Both the position numbers and the translations under genes were made by a program. The notes under the pieces were generated by a model. That model ran no database searches. It saw nothing but the letters and a program-made list of their open reading frames with translations, and was not told where the DNA came from. From NCBI GenBank assembly GCA_963706535.1, contig CAVPMU010000012.1, positions 310,001-374,000 of the forward strand: a DNA stretch of 64,000 nucleotides, in the 5' to 3' direction. Numbering within the stretch: position 1 is the first letter of the stretch; each line of letters begins with the position of its first letter. This DNA is from RPQJ01 sp963706535. Its GTDB lineage: Bacteria; Pseudomonadota; Gammaproteobacteria; Steroidobacterales; Steroidobacteraceae. Of the stretch, positions 36,511 to 45,664 are shown one piece after another.

Positions 36511-37470
36511 TCAAGCGGCGGGAGGTGTCGCTGCGGCTGCCGTTCGAGCGGGGCTGACGCCCTTGCCGAGCGCGGCGAGCATCGCGCCCGCCACGACCAG
36601 CAGCGCGCCCAGGATGCTGAGCGCCGAGAGGCCTTCCGCGGGCACGGCCTCGGGCCACGCGAGGCTCGCACCCTGCATCGCGACGAGCGTGACCAGAGGT
36701 GCGAGCGTGACGACCGCGCTCACGCGCGAGACCTCCCAGTGCTCCAGCGCCTCGGCGAAGCAGCCGTAGGCGACGACGGTGTTGGCGCAGCAGAACGCGA
36801 GCATCCACAGTTGCGTGGCGTCGAGCGCGAGCACCTGCGCGAGGTGCGCCGGCGGCAACAGCAGCGGCGTGGCGCCGAGGTACAGGAGCAGCAGCACCTG
36901 CTCCGAGGCGAGTTGCGTGAGCAGCTGCTTCTGCGCGAGCCCGTAGATCGCCCAGGTCACGGCGGCGGCGATCATCACCACGACGCCGAGCCCGAGCTCG
37001 GTGCCGAGCGCGAAGACCTCCGCCAGGCGATCGTGGAAGAAGGCCAGCATGCCGGCGACGAGGATCGCGAATCCCGCCCACTGCAGGCGTGCGAAGCGCT
37101 CGCGGAACACGACGAGCCCGCCGAAAAGCAGGAACATCGGCGCGAGCTGGATCAGCACCTGCGCGACCGTCGGGCTGGTGAGCTCGAGCGAGACGAGGTA
37201 GAGCACGTAGTTCGCGAGCAACCCGGCGAGGGCCACCGCGTACAGCGTCCAGCCGCGACGCGTGAGCGGCACGGGCAGCGGCAGGCGGCGGCGCCACGCG
37301 AGGTAGGCGCCGAGCGCGATCCCGGAGGTCGCGAACCGGTACCAGGTGATGGTCCAGGCATCCATGTCCGCGAGCACGATCTTGAGGGCGATCGGCAGCA
37401 GGCCCCAGCAGAGCGCGGTGGTGAGGGCGAGCGCGAGGCCGAGGCGCCAGCGTCCGGAGGAGGCGTGCAT
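36511..37470 (-). CDS. DMT superfamily permease (EamA type)
   Basis: A 319-residue inner-membrane transporter with ten predicted helices in two EamA repeats (ALCWGLLPIALKI and AAVTWAIYGLAQKQ). The opening FRERFARLQWAGFAILVAGM between helices is typical. Substrate unknown. The chosen ATG at 37470 precedes a normal N-terminus; a longer frame upstream is a shadow of the tail-sheath region. Convergent with the Rieske gene, 9 bases apart. Confidence 0.92.
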   Translation of the reverse strand: MHASSGRWRLGLALALTTALCWGLLPIALKIVLADMDAWTITWYRFATSGIALGAYLAWRRRLPLPVPLTRRGWTLYAVALAGLLANYVLYLVSLELTSPTVAQVLIQLAPMFLLFGGLVVFRERFARLQWAGFAILVAGMLAFFHDRLAEVFALGTELGLGVVVMIAAAVTWAIYGLAQKQLLTQLASEQVLLLLYLGATPLLLPPAHLAQVLALDATQLWMLAFCCANTVVAYGCFAEALEHWEVSRVSAVVTLAPLVTLVAMQGASLAWPEAVPAEGLSALSILGALLVVAGAMLAALGKGVSPARTAAAATPPAA

Positions 37471-37548
37471 CCAGGGGTGGGGGAGGTGGGCGGCCAAGAA
37501 TACAAGAAGTTGTGCTAACTTACCCGCGGCGCGCACGGGGACGAGGAC

Positions 37549-39333
37549 TTGCCAGGATTGAATTCGAGCGGCTTGGTCGTGGCGGAAGGTCCGGGATCGG
37601 ATCACGCCATCGCCCGCGTTCCCACCGCCGTCACCGCCTTCATCGGCCGCACGCTGCGCGGCCCGGTGCAGCGCCCGGTCGGGGTGCGCAGCTTCGCCGA
37701 GTTCCAGCAGGTCTTCGGCGGTCTCTGGCAGCCGAGCCCCTTGCCCTACGCCGTCGAGCAGTTCTTCGAGAACGGCGGCCATCGCGCCGTCATCGTCCGG
37801 GTGGTGAACGGCGGCGCACCCGCGACGATCACGCTGCCCTGCGGTCCCGAGTCACTGACGCTCGAGGCGCTGAGCCCGGGCTCGCGCGAGGCGCTGCGCG
37901 CCTCGGTCGACTACGACAACGTCGGCGTCAACGAGGACGACCGCTTCAACCTCGTCGTGCAGCGCGTCCGCTCGACCGGCTCGGAGCACATCGAGGACCA
38001 GGAGATCTTCCGCCGGCTGTCCGTCGAGCCGGGCACCACCCGCTTCGTGAGTTCGGCACTGCAGGAGTCGAGCCTGGTGCGGGTGCGCGGCGCGGTGCCG
38101 GCGCGGCGGCCCGACCGCACGTTCCGCGCCGGTGCGCGTCACCCGATCGGCTACGTGGATTCCAACCCCGATGGCGACGATGGGGCGCCGCTCACGGACT
38201 ACGACGTCATCGGCTCGCCGGCGCGCGGCACCGGCCTCTTCGCGCTGCGCGCCGCCGAGGACGTGCACTTCCTGTGCATCCCGCCGCTCTCGCGCAACCG
38301 TGACGTGGGCCCGAGCCTGCTCGTGGCGGCGGCGCAGCTGTGCCGTGAGCGTCGCGCCATGCTGATCGTCGACCCGCCCGCGGCCTGGGATACCTGCGAC
38401 GAGGCGCTGCACGGCCTGCGCGAGCTCGAGTTCCAGTCCGAGCACGCGCTGATGTGCTTCCCGCGCATCCTCGCATTCGACCGGTTGCGCGGCCGCTACG
38501 AGCCCTTCGCCAATTGCGGCGCGGTGGCCGGGGCGCTGGCGCGTCTCGACGACCAGCGCTCGCCCTGGCAGGCCGGGCCGGACGAGGAACTGCTGCTGCG
38601 CCCGGGGACGCGACCGGCGCGCGTGCTCACCGAGGTCGAGCGGACGCGACTCGCGGCCCACGGCATCAATCCCCTGCAGGCACTGCGCGCGACGAACCCG
38701 CACCCCCGGCCACTCAGGACGCTGGCGGGCGGATCGGGCGCGACCGCGGCGAGCACGCTGCTCACGGCGCGGCGCCGGATGATGCTGGTGATGAACAGTA
38801 TCGAGCGCGGCACCCGCTGGGCCGTCTTCGAAGCTGCGGATCGCAACGCATGGCACCGGGTGACGCGGCAGGTGCAGGAATTCCTGCAGCCACTCGTCGC
38901 CGACGGCCTGTTCGGGGCGGACGAGACGGCGGAGGCCTGCTACGTCATCTGCGACGAACGCGTGAACGACGACGAGGACGCGCGCGCGGGGCGCATCAAC
39001 CTGCTGGTCGGGCTGCGCTCGCCCCGCAGCGGAACCTACGAGTCCTTCCTCGTGACGCATTCGAGCGAGGGCAGCCGCGTGCGACCCGCGCGCTCGGGTC
39101 ACCTGCCGGCCGGGACCCGCATGGCGGTGCACGATCTCGCCGAGGAAGCGCCCGAGGACAACACCCAGCGCCAGCGGACGCTCGCGCAGGCGCTGTTCGG
39201 CCACTACACCGAGCCGCGCGCCCCGGGCTCAGGCGGCGCCCGCGCGGCCGAACCCGCCGCCGCCCGGGGTCTCGACCTGGACGCAATCGCCCGGCTGCAC
39301 CTGGAACTCGGCCGTCGCGGCCAGCGTTTCTAG
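37549..39333 (+). CDS. Contractile phage tail-sheath-like protein, orphan
   Basis: A 594-residue protein related to tail sheath proteins (PF04984). The N-terminus SGLVVAEGPGSDHAIARVPTAVTAFIGR, LPYAVEQFFENGGHRAVIVRV, and the C-terminal ERGTRWAVFEAADRNAWHRV, VRDQVQ-like RQVQEFLQPLVADGLFG and GRINLLVGLRS follow the family in order. Start is TTG with GAGG 6 bases before it; the usual ATG is absent. No tube, baseplate, ATPase or other tail gene lies within the visible flanks. The last 105 bases overlap antisense the hydantoinase gene. An AT-rich TTGTGCTAACTT patch just upstream may be its promoter. Confidence 0.88.
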   Translation: MPGLNSSGLVVAEGPGSDHAIARVPTAVTAFIGRTLRGPVQRPVGVRSFAEFQQVFGGLWQPSPLPYAVEQFFENGGHRAVIVRVVNGGAPATITLPCGPESLTLEALSPGSREALRASVDYDNVGVNEDDRFNLVVQRVRSTGSEHIEDQEIFRRLSVEPGTTRFVSSALQESSLVRVRGAVPARRPDRTFRAGARHPIGYVDSNPDGDDGAPLTDYDVIGSPARGTGLFALRAAEDVHFLCIPPLSRNRDVGPSLLVAAAQLCRERRAMLIVDPPAAWDTCDEALHGLRELEFQSEHALMCFPRILAFDRLRGRYEPFANCGAVAGALARLDDQRSPWQAGPDEELLLRPGTRPARVLTEVERTRLAAHGINPLQALRATNPHPRPLRTLAGGSGATAASTLLTARRRMMLVMNSIERGTRWAVFEAADRNAWHRVTRQVQEFLQPLVADGLFGADETAEACYVICDERVNDDEDARAGRINLLVGLRSPRSGTYESFLVTHSSEGSRVRPARSGHLPAGTRMAVHDLAEEAPEDNTQRQRTLAQALFGHYTEPRAPGSGGARAAEPAAARGLDLDAIARLHLELGRRGQRF

Positions 39334-42300
39334 TCCGCCGCCCCGCCTCTCGAGCAGGTTTACGCCCGGCTGCCCCGGCTCGCCGCCGGCCAATCCGAAC
39401 GGCGCCACGCGGCGGTGGTTCGACAGGATCGCGACCGTCATCGCCTCGCGGAATTCCACGCGCCGCACCAGTCCGTCGCCACCGCGATACGCGCCCGCGC
39501 CGCCCGAGCCTGCGCGCAGCGCGAACCGGCGCAGCAGCACCGGGAAGCGGTGCTCGAGCACTTCGGGGTCGGTGAGGCGCGAGTTCGTCATGTGCGTCTG
39601 CACGCCGCTCGCGCCGTCGAATCCTGGCCCGGCGCCCGCGCCTCCCGCGATGGTCTCGTAATACTGGTAGCGCTCGTTGCCGAACGTGAAGTTGTTCATC
39701 GTGCCCTGGGAGGCGGCCTGCAGCCCGAGCGCGCCGTAGAGCGCGTCCACGATGCACTGCGAGGTCTCGACGTTGCCGGCCACCACGGCGTGCGGCCATG
39801 TGGGGTCGAGCATCGAGCCGCGCGGCACCACGATCCGGAGCGGGCGCAGGCAGCCGGCATTGAGCGGGATGGACTCCTCGATGAGCGTGCGGAACACGTA
39901 GAGCACGGCCGCCGTTGTCACGGCGCGCGGCGCGTTGAAGTTGTTGTCCTGCTGCGGCGAGGTACCCGTGAAGTCCACCGTCGTCTCGCCACGCTCGCGA
40001 TCGACCGCCACCCGCACCACGATCTGCTGGCCGTTGTCGAGCTCGTAGCGGAAGGCGCCGTCGCCGAGGCGCCGGATGGCGCGGCGCAGGCAGCCTTCGG
40101 CGTTGTCCTGCACGTGCCGCATGTAGGCGAGCAGCACCGGCAGGCCGTGGTTGCCTGCGGCGCGTTCGATCTCGCGGATGCCGCGCGTGTTCGCGGCGAG
40201 CTGTGCGCGCAGGTCGGCGAGGTTCTGCGACACGTTGCGTCCCGGCCAGGGTCCGGCGGAAAAGCGCGCCGTGACTTCCGCCTCTGCGAGGCGGCCGTCG
40301 CGGACGATGCGTGTCGGGGTAAAGAGCGCGCCTTCCTCGGCGATGTCGCGGCTGCCGGGCGGCATCGAGCCCGGCGTGATGCCGCCAACGTCGGCGTGGT
40401 GTGCGCGGGACGCCGTGAAGAACTCGACGCGCCGGCCCGACGGGTCGAACACCGGAGTCACGACCGTCATGTCCGGCAGGTGCGTGCCACCCTCGTAGGG
40501 CGAATTGACCAGGAACGCATCGCCGGGCCGCAGGTCCGCGCCGTGCGCCTCGAGCACCGCGGCGACGCTCGCGCCCATCGAGCCGAGATGCACCGGCATG
40601 TGCGGGGCGTTCGCCACGAGGTTGGCCTCGCCGTCGAAGATCGCGCAGGAGAAGTCGAGCCGCTCCTTGATGTTGACCGAGCTCGCGGTCTGGCGCAGCA
40701 CGACGCCCATCTGCTCGGCGATGTGCATGAAGAGCGCGTTGAACACCTCGAGGCGCATCGGGTCCGTGGGCGCGTCGGTGACGATCACCGGGCGGCGGGC
40801 CGCCGCGCCACGGGTCGCGAGCAGGCGGCCGCCCGCGACCACGCGCGCGCGCCAGCCGGGCGCGATCCATGCCGTCGACCCGTGCTCGGTCACCAGCGCG
40901 GGCCCGACGATTTCCGCGCCCGCGCTCAAGCCTTCGCGCGGATGCAACGGAATGTCCCGCCACGCCTCGTCCGTCCAGGCCCGCACGGTGGTTGCGGGGA
41001 CAGCCGGTCGCTCCGGTCCTGCGTCCGGGGCGGCCGACGCAATGGCCGGGTCCGCGCCCTGCTCGATGGCCTCCGCCGCCACTACGGCGACGATGAGTCC
41101 GCTGGCCGCATGCGCAAATCCGTACAGCCGCTCGTGCGCCTCGGTGAACGCCACGCGCATCTCCTGCATCCCGCCCCATTCGACCTCGAGGCTGGTGTCG
41201 GACCCTGCGGCGCGCAGTCGCGCCGTCGGGCGCACCGTGATCCGCTCCGCATCGATGCCCTGTCGACCGAGTTCATCGCGCACCTGCCCGTCGAGGGACG
41301 CGAGCAGTGCCCGCGCACGCTCCATCCCGTCCGCCTCGAGCGGCTCCTCGGCGCTGCGGCGCCGGATGCAGCGCCGCTCGGCGAGGCCGATGCCGAGGGC
41401 CGAGAGGACGCCTGCGAGCGGATCGAACAGCAGCGTGTCGACCCCGAGCGCCTCCGCCACGACGCAGGCGTGCTGGCCAGCCGCACCGCCGAATGGCAGC
41501 AGCGCGAACTGCGCGGGGTCATGGCCGAGTCGCAGCGTGAGCTCGCGGATCGCATTCGACATCCGCGCCACCGCGACTTCGAGAAACGCCGCCGCGAGCT
41601 GCTCGGGCCTGAAGATGACGCTGCCGGAACGCGCGACTTCGCCGGCAATCTCCTCCAGCCGGGCCCACGACGCCGCGACGTCCAGGGGTTCGCCACCCTC
41701 TACGCCGAACACGCGCGGAAACCAGTCGGGCTGGATGCGGCCGAGCACGACGTTGCAGTCGGTGATCGTGGCCGGTCCACCGCGACGATAACAGGCGGGC
41801 CCGGGGTCGGCTCCGGCCGAGTCGGGGCCGACCTGCAGGCGTCCGTCGGCGTAGCGCACGATCGAGCCGCCACCCGCGGCGATGGTGTGGATGTCCATCA
41901 TTGGCGCCTGCAGTCGCACGCCGTCGATCTCGGTCGAAAAGCGCCGCGGCAACCTGCCGGCATACAGACTGACGTCGGTCGACGTGCCGCCCATGTCGAA
42001 GCCGATCAGTTTCGGCGTGCCGCTCGCAGCAGCCGTCGCGGCGAGCCCGACCACGCCGCCCGCGGGCCCGGACAGCACGCCGTTGATGCCGCGAAAGCCC
42101 TCCGGGTCCACGAGCCCGCCGTTGCTCTGCATCAGCAGCAGCGGCGGCGTGCCGTGACGTGCCGCGAGTTCGCGCCGGAAGTCCTCCACGTAGCGCAGCA
42201 GCACCGGGGACAGGTAGGCATCCGCGACGGCGCTGTCGCCGCGCGCGACGAGCCCGACCAGCGGTGCGGTCACGTGGGAGAGCACGATCTCGTCGAATCC

Positions 42301-42861
42301 CACCGCGCCTGCGAGCTCGGCGCAGCGGCGCTCGTGCGACGGGTTGGCGACCGCGTGCATCAGGGCGATCGCTACCGAACGCAGCCCCTCCCGGCGGGCG
42401 GCGAGCAGCCGGGCGCCGAGTGCAGCCTCGTCGAGGGGCTCGAGCACGCGGCCTTCCGCATCGATGCGCTCATCAGCCTCGATCACGCGTGCATGCAGCG
42501 TCGGCGGCAGCCGGATCGCGCGGGCGAAGATGTCCGGGCGATCCTGATAGCCGATGCGCAGTGCGTCGCCGAGTCCACGGGTCGTCACCAGCACCACCGG
42601 TTCGCCCTTGCGCTCGAGCAGGGCGTTGGTGGCGACCGTCGTGCCGAGCCGTACCGATGCCACGTGCGCGGCCTCGGTCGCGTGTCGCCCGAGTACCTCG
42701 CGAATGCCGCGCACGGCCGGGTCGCCGGGCTGACGCGCATCGCGCGACAGCACCTTGTGCGCCACGATGCGCCCGGCCGGGTCCCAGGCCACGATGTCGG
42801 TGAACGTGCCGCCGCGATCGATGGCGAAGTGCCAGCCGCCTGCGCGTGAGTCCGCTGTCAT
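39229..42861 (-). CDS. Fused hydantoinase/5-oxoprolinase (HyuA-HyuB)
   Basis: A 1210-residue ATP-dependent amidohydrolase of the hydantoinase/oxoprolinase family, opening a lactam or hydantoin ring. The HyuA half starts FAIDRGGTFTDIVAW and has MGGTSTDVSLYAGR; the HyuB half (from about residue 700) has DPMRLEVFNALFMHIAEQMG, NAPHMPVHLGSMG and DVGGITPGSMPP. E. coli-type 5-oxoprolinases are likewise fused. The C-terminus GGGGFGRAGAA is the expected end. Start at MTADSRAG (42861); the first codons of a longer frame are not conserved. Confidence 0.92.
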   Translation of the reverse strand: MTADSRAGGWHFAIDRGGTFTDIVAWDPAGRIVAHKVLSRDARQPGDPAVRGIREVLGRHATEAAHVASVRLGTTVATNALLERKGEPVVLVTTRGLGDALRIGYQDRPDIFARAIRLPPTLHARVIEADERIDAEGRVLEPLDEAALGARLLAARREGLRSVAIALMHAVANPSHERRCAELAGAVGFDEIVLSHVTAPLVGLVARGDSAVADAYLSPVLLRYVEDFRRELAARHGTPPLLLMQSNGGLVDPEGFRGINGVLSGPAGGVVGLAATAAASGTPKLIGFDMGGTSTDVSLYAGRLPRRFSTEIDGVRLQAPMMDIHTIAAGGGSIVRYADGRLQVGPDSAGADPGPACYRRGGPATITDCNVVLGRIQPDWFPRVFGVEGGEPLDVAASWARLEEIAGEVARSGSVIFRPEQLAAAFLEVAVARMSNAIRELTLRLGHDPAQFALLPFGGAAGQHACVVAEALGVDTLLFDPLAGVLSALGIGLAERRCIRRRSAEEPLEADGMERARALLASLDGQVRDELGRQGIDAERITVRPTARLRAAGSDTSLEVEWGGMQEMRVAFTEAHERLYGFAHAASGLIVAVVAAEAIEQGADPAIASAAPDAGPERPAVPATTVRAWTDEAWRDIPLHPREGLSAGAEIVGPALVTEHGSTAWIAPGWRARVVAGGRLLATRGAAARRPVIVTDAPTDPMRLEVFNALFMHIAEQMGVVLRQTASSVNIKERLDFSCAIFDGEANLVANAPHMPVHLGSMGASVAAVLEAHGADLRPGDAFLVNSPYEGGTHLPDMTVVTPVFDPSGRRVEFFTASRAHHADVGGITPGSMPPGSRDIAEEGALFTPTRIVRDGRLAEAEVTARFSAGPWPGRNVSQNLADLRAQLAANTRGIREIERAAGNHGLPVLLAYMRHVQDNAEGCLRRAIRRLGDGAFRYELDNGQQIVVRVAVDRERGETTVDFTGTSPQQDNNFNAPRAVTTAAVLYVFRTLIEESIPLNAGCLRPLRIVVPRGSMLDPTWPHAVVAGNVETSQCIVDALYGALGLQAASQGTMNNFTFGNERYQYYETIAGGAGAGPGFDGASGVQTHMTNSRLTDPEVLEHRFPVLLRRFALRAGSGGAGAYRGGDGLVRRVEFREAMTVAILSNHRRVAPFGLAGGEPGQPGVNLLERRGGGLETLAATAEFQVQPGDCVQVETPGGGGFGRAGAA

Positions 42862-42943
42862 CCGCCGACTCTCGCACGCGCGCCCGCCGGGCGGCAATCG
42901 ACGGCGCTTGTGACGCGCGGCAGCGCGTGGCTAGCATGGCTGC

Positions 42944-43321
42944 ATGGGCACCCTGCCATGCCGGCCCGCGAGCGATGCGGAGGAGGCCATCCTCGCCGTC
43001 GTGAAACGCATCCCGCGTGGCAAGGTCACGACGTACGGCGCCGTCGCGGCGCGAGCGGGCCTGCCGCGGCACGCCCGTCTCGTGGGTCGCGTGCTCGCGA
43101 GGTTGCCCTCCGGCAGCCGCGTGCCGTGGCATCGCGTGGTGGCAGCGCCCGGCAGGATCGCGTTTCCCGACGGCTCGCCGGCACGCAGCGAGCAATTGCG
43201 ACGACTGCGACGCGAGGGAATCGACGCCACGGGCGCGCGCATCGACTTGCGGCACCATGGCTGGCAGAGCCCGTCCGACAGCCTCGATCGCTGGCTCTGG
43301 CAGGTCGGCGATGAGAACTGA
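42944..43321 (+). CDS. atl: Alkyltransferase-like DNA repair protein (Atl)
   Basis: A 125-residue homologue of O6-methylguanine-DNA methyltransferase in which the active-site PCHR is PWHR (Trp62), the mark of alkyltransferase-like proteins that bind but do not repair O6-alkylguanine and hand it to nucleotide excision repair. IPRGKVTTYGAVAARAG is the family's DNA-binding helix region with the Tyr. A -10-like TAGCAT ends 6 bases before the ATG, so the mRNA is probably leaderless. Functionally interesting beside the UvrA-like protein, though 34 kb away. Confidence 0.93.
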   Translation: MGTLPCRPASDAEEAILAVVKRIPRGKVTTYGAVAARAGLPRHARLVGRVLARLPSGSRVPWHRVVAAPGRIAFPDGSPARSEQLRRLRREGIDATGARIDLRHHGWQSPSDSLDRWLWQVGDEN

Positions 43322-43384
43322 TGCCGGTTTCGCGACCCGCGTCGGCATATGATGCTGGCCGGGCAGGACGAAGGGTTGGACAAC

Positions 43385-43897
43385 ATGGCCGAGCGCTACG
43401 TCGTGTTCTCGCACGGCAGGGACAGTGAGCCCTGGGGCAGCAAGATCGCGGCCATGGCCGAGATCGCCCGCGAGGAAGGCTTCCACGTCGAGTCGGTCGA
43501 CTATCGCGGCATGATGGATCCGAAGGACCGCGTCACGCGGCTGCTGGCCTTCTGCAAGGACCTGCGCGGCTCACTGGTGCTGGTCGGTTCGAGCATGGGC
43601 GGCTACGTCTCGGTTGCCGGCTCGTCGCTGCTGCAGGCGCGGGGCATGTTCCTGCTGGCCCCTGCGTTGTACATGCCCGGTTTCGAGAAATTCAGCCCCC
43701 GCCCGGCCGCGTGCCCGACCGCCATCGTCCACGGCTGGCGCGACGACGTGATACCGGTGGAGAACAGCATCCGCTTCGCGCGCGAGCAGAAGGCCACGCT
43801 GCACGTGGTCGATTCGGACCACCGGCTGCTCGACCAGATCCGTGCGATCAACCACTACTTCGCCTACTTCCTGTTCACGATCGACGAGTTCCTCTGA
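43385..43897 (+). CDS. Small alpha/beta hydrolase (YqiA-like or RBBP9-like)
   Basis: A 170-residue hydrolase. The nucleophile elbow is GSSMGGYVS, a catalytic Asp lies in HGWRDDVIP and the His in DSDHRLLDQI, so the triad is complete. Opening VVFSHGRDSEPWGSKI suits small lipase-like enzymes. Substrate unknown. Start MAERYVV (43385); a TATGAT at 43347-43352 gives a normal leader. Confidence 0.9.
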   Translation: MAERYVVFSHGRDSEPWGSKIAAMAEIAREEGFHVESVDYRGMMDPKDRVTRLLAFCKDLRGSLVLVGSSMGGYVSVAGSSLLQARGMFLLAPALYMPGFEKFSPRPAACPTAIVHGWRDDVIPVENSIRFAREQKATLHVVDSDHRLLDQIRAINHYFAYFLFTIDEFL

Positions 43898-43900
43898 GGC

Positions 43901-44704
43901 TCAGCGCTTCTCGCGGATGGCCCTGGCGGCCATCCGGTCGATCACGCCCGGGGCGAGCAGCTTGAGCCACCGCCCGAACCGGCCGCGCGGCGAGGTGAAC
44001 ATCATCCGCTCCCGGCGCTCGATGGCCTTCACCATCCGTGCCGCGCAATCTGCCGCGGTCATGATGCGCGAGTCCGCCATCGGGTTGGCGCCGAGCGGCT
44101 GTCCGTCCGGCCCCAGGGCACGCTTGTGGATTTCCGAGACCACGAAGTCGGGGCAGGCGATGGTGACGGTGACGCCGCTCTCCATCAGCTCGACCCTGAG
44201 CGCATCGAAGAAGCCGATGACCGCGTGCTTGGCGGCCGAGTAGGCGGTGCGGGTCGGCACGCCCACCAGCCCCGCCATGCTCGAGACCGCCACGATGCGA
44301 CCCCGGGCGCGCTTCAGGTGCGGCAGGGCGAACCACGTCGGGTAGACGCTGCCGAGGTAGTTGAGTCGCATCAGGCGCTCGAAGATCGACGGGTCCTCGA
44401 TCTCGTCGAAGCGCGTCCACATGGTGCCGCCGGCGTTGTTGACCAGCACCTCGAGCGCGCCAAAGCGGCTCACGGCCGCATCCACCAGCGCCCGGCACGA
44501 CTCGATGTCGGTGACGTCCGTCGCCACCGCCAGCGCCTGCGCGCCTGCGGCCTCGCACTCCCGGGCCAGCGACTGAAGTCGCTCCAGGTTTCGCGCGGCC
44601 AGGACCAGCCTCGGCTTGCCGGGCGCCAGCGCCCTGCAGAGCGCGCGCCCGATGCCCTCGGAAGCGCCCGTCACGACGATCACCTTGCCCTCGAACACGC
44701 TCAT
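43901..44704 (-). CDS. Short-chain dehydrogenase/reductase
   Basis: A 267-residue classical SDR. Nucleotide motif TGASEGIGRALC, NNAG, catalytic Ser in VSSMAGLVG, YxxxK as YSAAK. DFVVSEIHKRAL follows the active site. The substrate is not evident; the C-terminal basic region and hydrophobic tail suggest membrane-associated lipid substrates (inference). Convergent with the hydrolase, 3 bases between stops. Confidence 0.93.
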   Translation of the reverse strand: MSVFEGKVIVVTGASEGIGRALCRALAPGKPRLVLAARNLERLQSLARECEAAGAQALAVATDVTDIESCRALVDAAVSRFGALEVLVNNAGGTMWTRFDEIEDPSIFERLMRLNYLGSVYPTWFALPHLKRARGRIVAVSSMAGLVGVPTRTAYSAAKHAVIGFFDALRVELMESGVTVTIACPDFVVSEIHKRALGPDGQPLGANPMADSRIMTAADCAARMVKAIERRERMMFTSPRGRFGRWLKLLAPGVIDRMAARAIREKR

Positions 44705-44753
44705 GCCGGACCCCTTCGGTTAAGATTGCCCCACGACTGTACGGGGGAATCGC

Positions 44754-44999
44754 ATGAAAGGTGTGTCCAGGTTAGCGCTGTCCGGCCTGCTGCTCGCGTC
44801 CCTCGTGGCCTGCGACTACGGTCAGCCGCAGGACAAGGAGGAGGCCGAGGCCAAGGGCCGCGACACAGACCAGACGGTGTTCGACGACATGATCCAGACC
44901 CAGGACAAGGCCCGCGCGGTGGAGGACCTCACGCTCGGCCGCAAGGCCGGGATGGACGCCGCCATCGAGCAGTCCGAGGGCGCGACGGCGGACGAATGA
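44754..44999 (+). CDS. Small acidic lipoprotein
   Basis: An 81-residue predicted lipoprotein: signal peptide ending LASLVAC then a hydrophilic, acidic, helix-prone tail (QTVFDDMIQTQDKARAVEDL). Not recognised. A TAAGAT at 44721-44726 could be its -10. Its stop TGA overlaps the ATG of the methyltransferase (ATGA), so it heads an operon with the methyltransferase and plsB. Confidence 0.85.
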   Translation: MKGVSRLALSGLLLASLVACDYGQPQDKEEAEAKGRDTDQTVFDDMIQTQDKARAVEDLTLGRKAGMDAAIEQSEGATADE

Positions 45000-45664
45000 A
45001 GAGGATCCCGGAACCGGAGCTCATGGACGAGATCGAACAGGCCCGCGCGTACGCGAATGCCGATTTCACCGAGCCGAACGAGCGCTTCGTGGGCCATTTC
45101 GACGCCGAGTTCCCGGACCTGCGCCGTGGCACGGTGCTCGACCTCGGCTGCGGCCCGGGCGACATCGTCCTGCGCCTCGCGCAACGCCACCCGGGGCTGA
45201 CGGTGCACGGACTCGACGGGTCCGCGGCCATGCTCGGCTTCGGCGCGGCCCGGCTCTTCGACATGCACGAGCTGCAGGGGCGCGTGCAGTTCATCGAGGG
45301 GCTGCTGCCAGGGGCGCAGCTGCCGCTCGAGCGCTACGACGCGGTCGTGAGCAACAGCCTGCTGCACCACCTGCACGATCCGCTCGTACTCTGGCGCAGC
45401 GTGCTCGAGCTCGGCGCCCCGGGTGCGGCCGTGCTGGTGATGGACCTCTTCCGCCCCGCCTCGAGCGCCGCCGCGCAGGCGATCGTCGAGCAATACGCGG
45501 CCGGGGAGCCCGAGGTCCTGCGACAGGACTGTTTCAACTCGCTCTGCGCCGCGTTCGAGCCGGACGAGGTGCGCGAGCAGCTCGCTGCCTGCGGCCTCGC
45601 GGCGCTCGAGGTGCGGACCGTCTCCGACCGCCACCTGCTGGTGGCCGGCCGGCTGCCCGGATGA
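44996..45664 (+). CDS. Class I SAM-dependent methyltransferase
   Basis: A 222-residue enzyme with motif I DLGCGPGDIVLRLA, motif II region VHGLDGSAAMLGF and NSLLHHLHDPLVLW. The opening (IPEPELMDEIEQARAYANADF) is found in a group of bacterial methyltransferases of unknown substrate. Translationally coupled on both sides: ATGA with the lipoprotein upstream and with plsB downstream. Confidence 0.9.
   Translation: MKRIPEPELMDEIEQARAYANADFTEPNERFVGHFDAEFPDLRRGTVLDLGCGPGDIVLRLAQRHPGLTVHGLDGSAAMLGFGAARLFDMHELQGRVQFIEGLLPGAQLPLERYDAVVSNSLLHHLHDPLVLWRSVLELGAPGAAVLVMDLFRPASSAAAQAIVEQYAAGEPEVLRQDCFNSLCAAFEPDEVREQLAACGLAALEVRTVSDRHLLVAGRLPG

Noticed and set aside
39415..42849. A 1144-codon open frame opposite the hydantoinase
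   Set aside because: Mirror of a strong, family-typical gene; composition is shadow-like.
36000..43000. A prophage or pyocin island around the tail-sheath gene
   Set aside because: No other phage, integrase, holin or regulatory gene is present; flanking genes are ordinary metabolism and transport.
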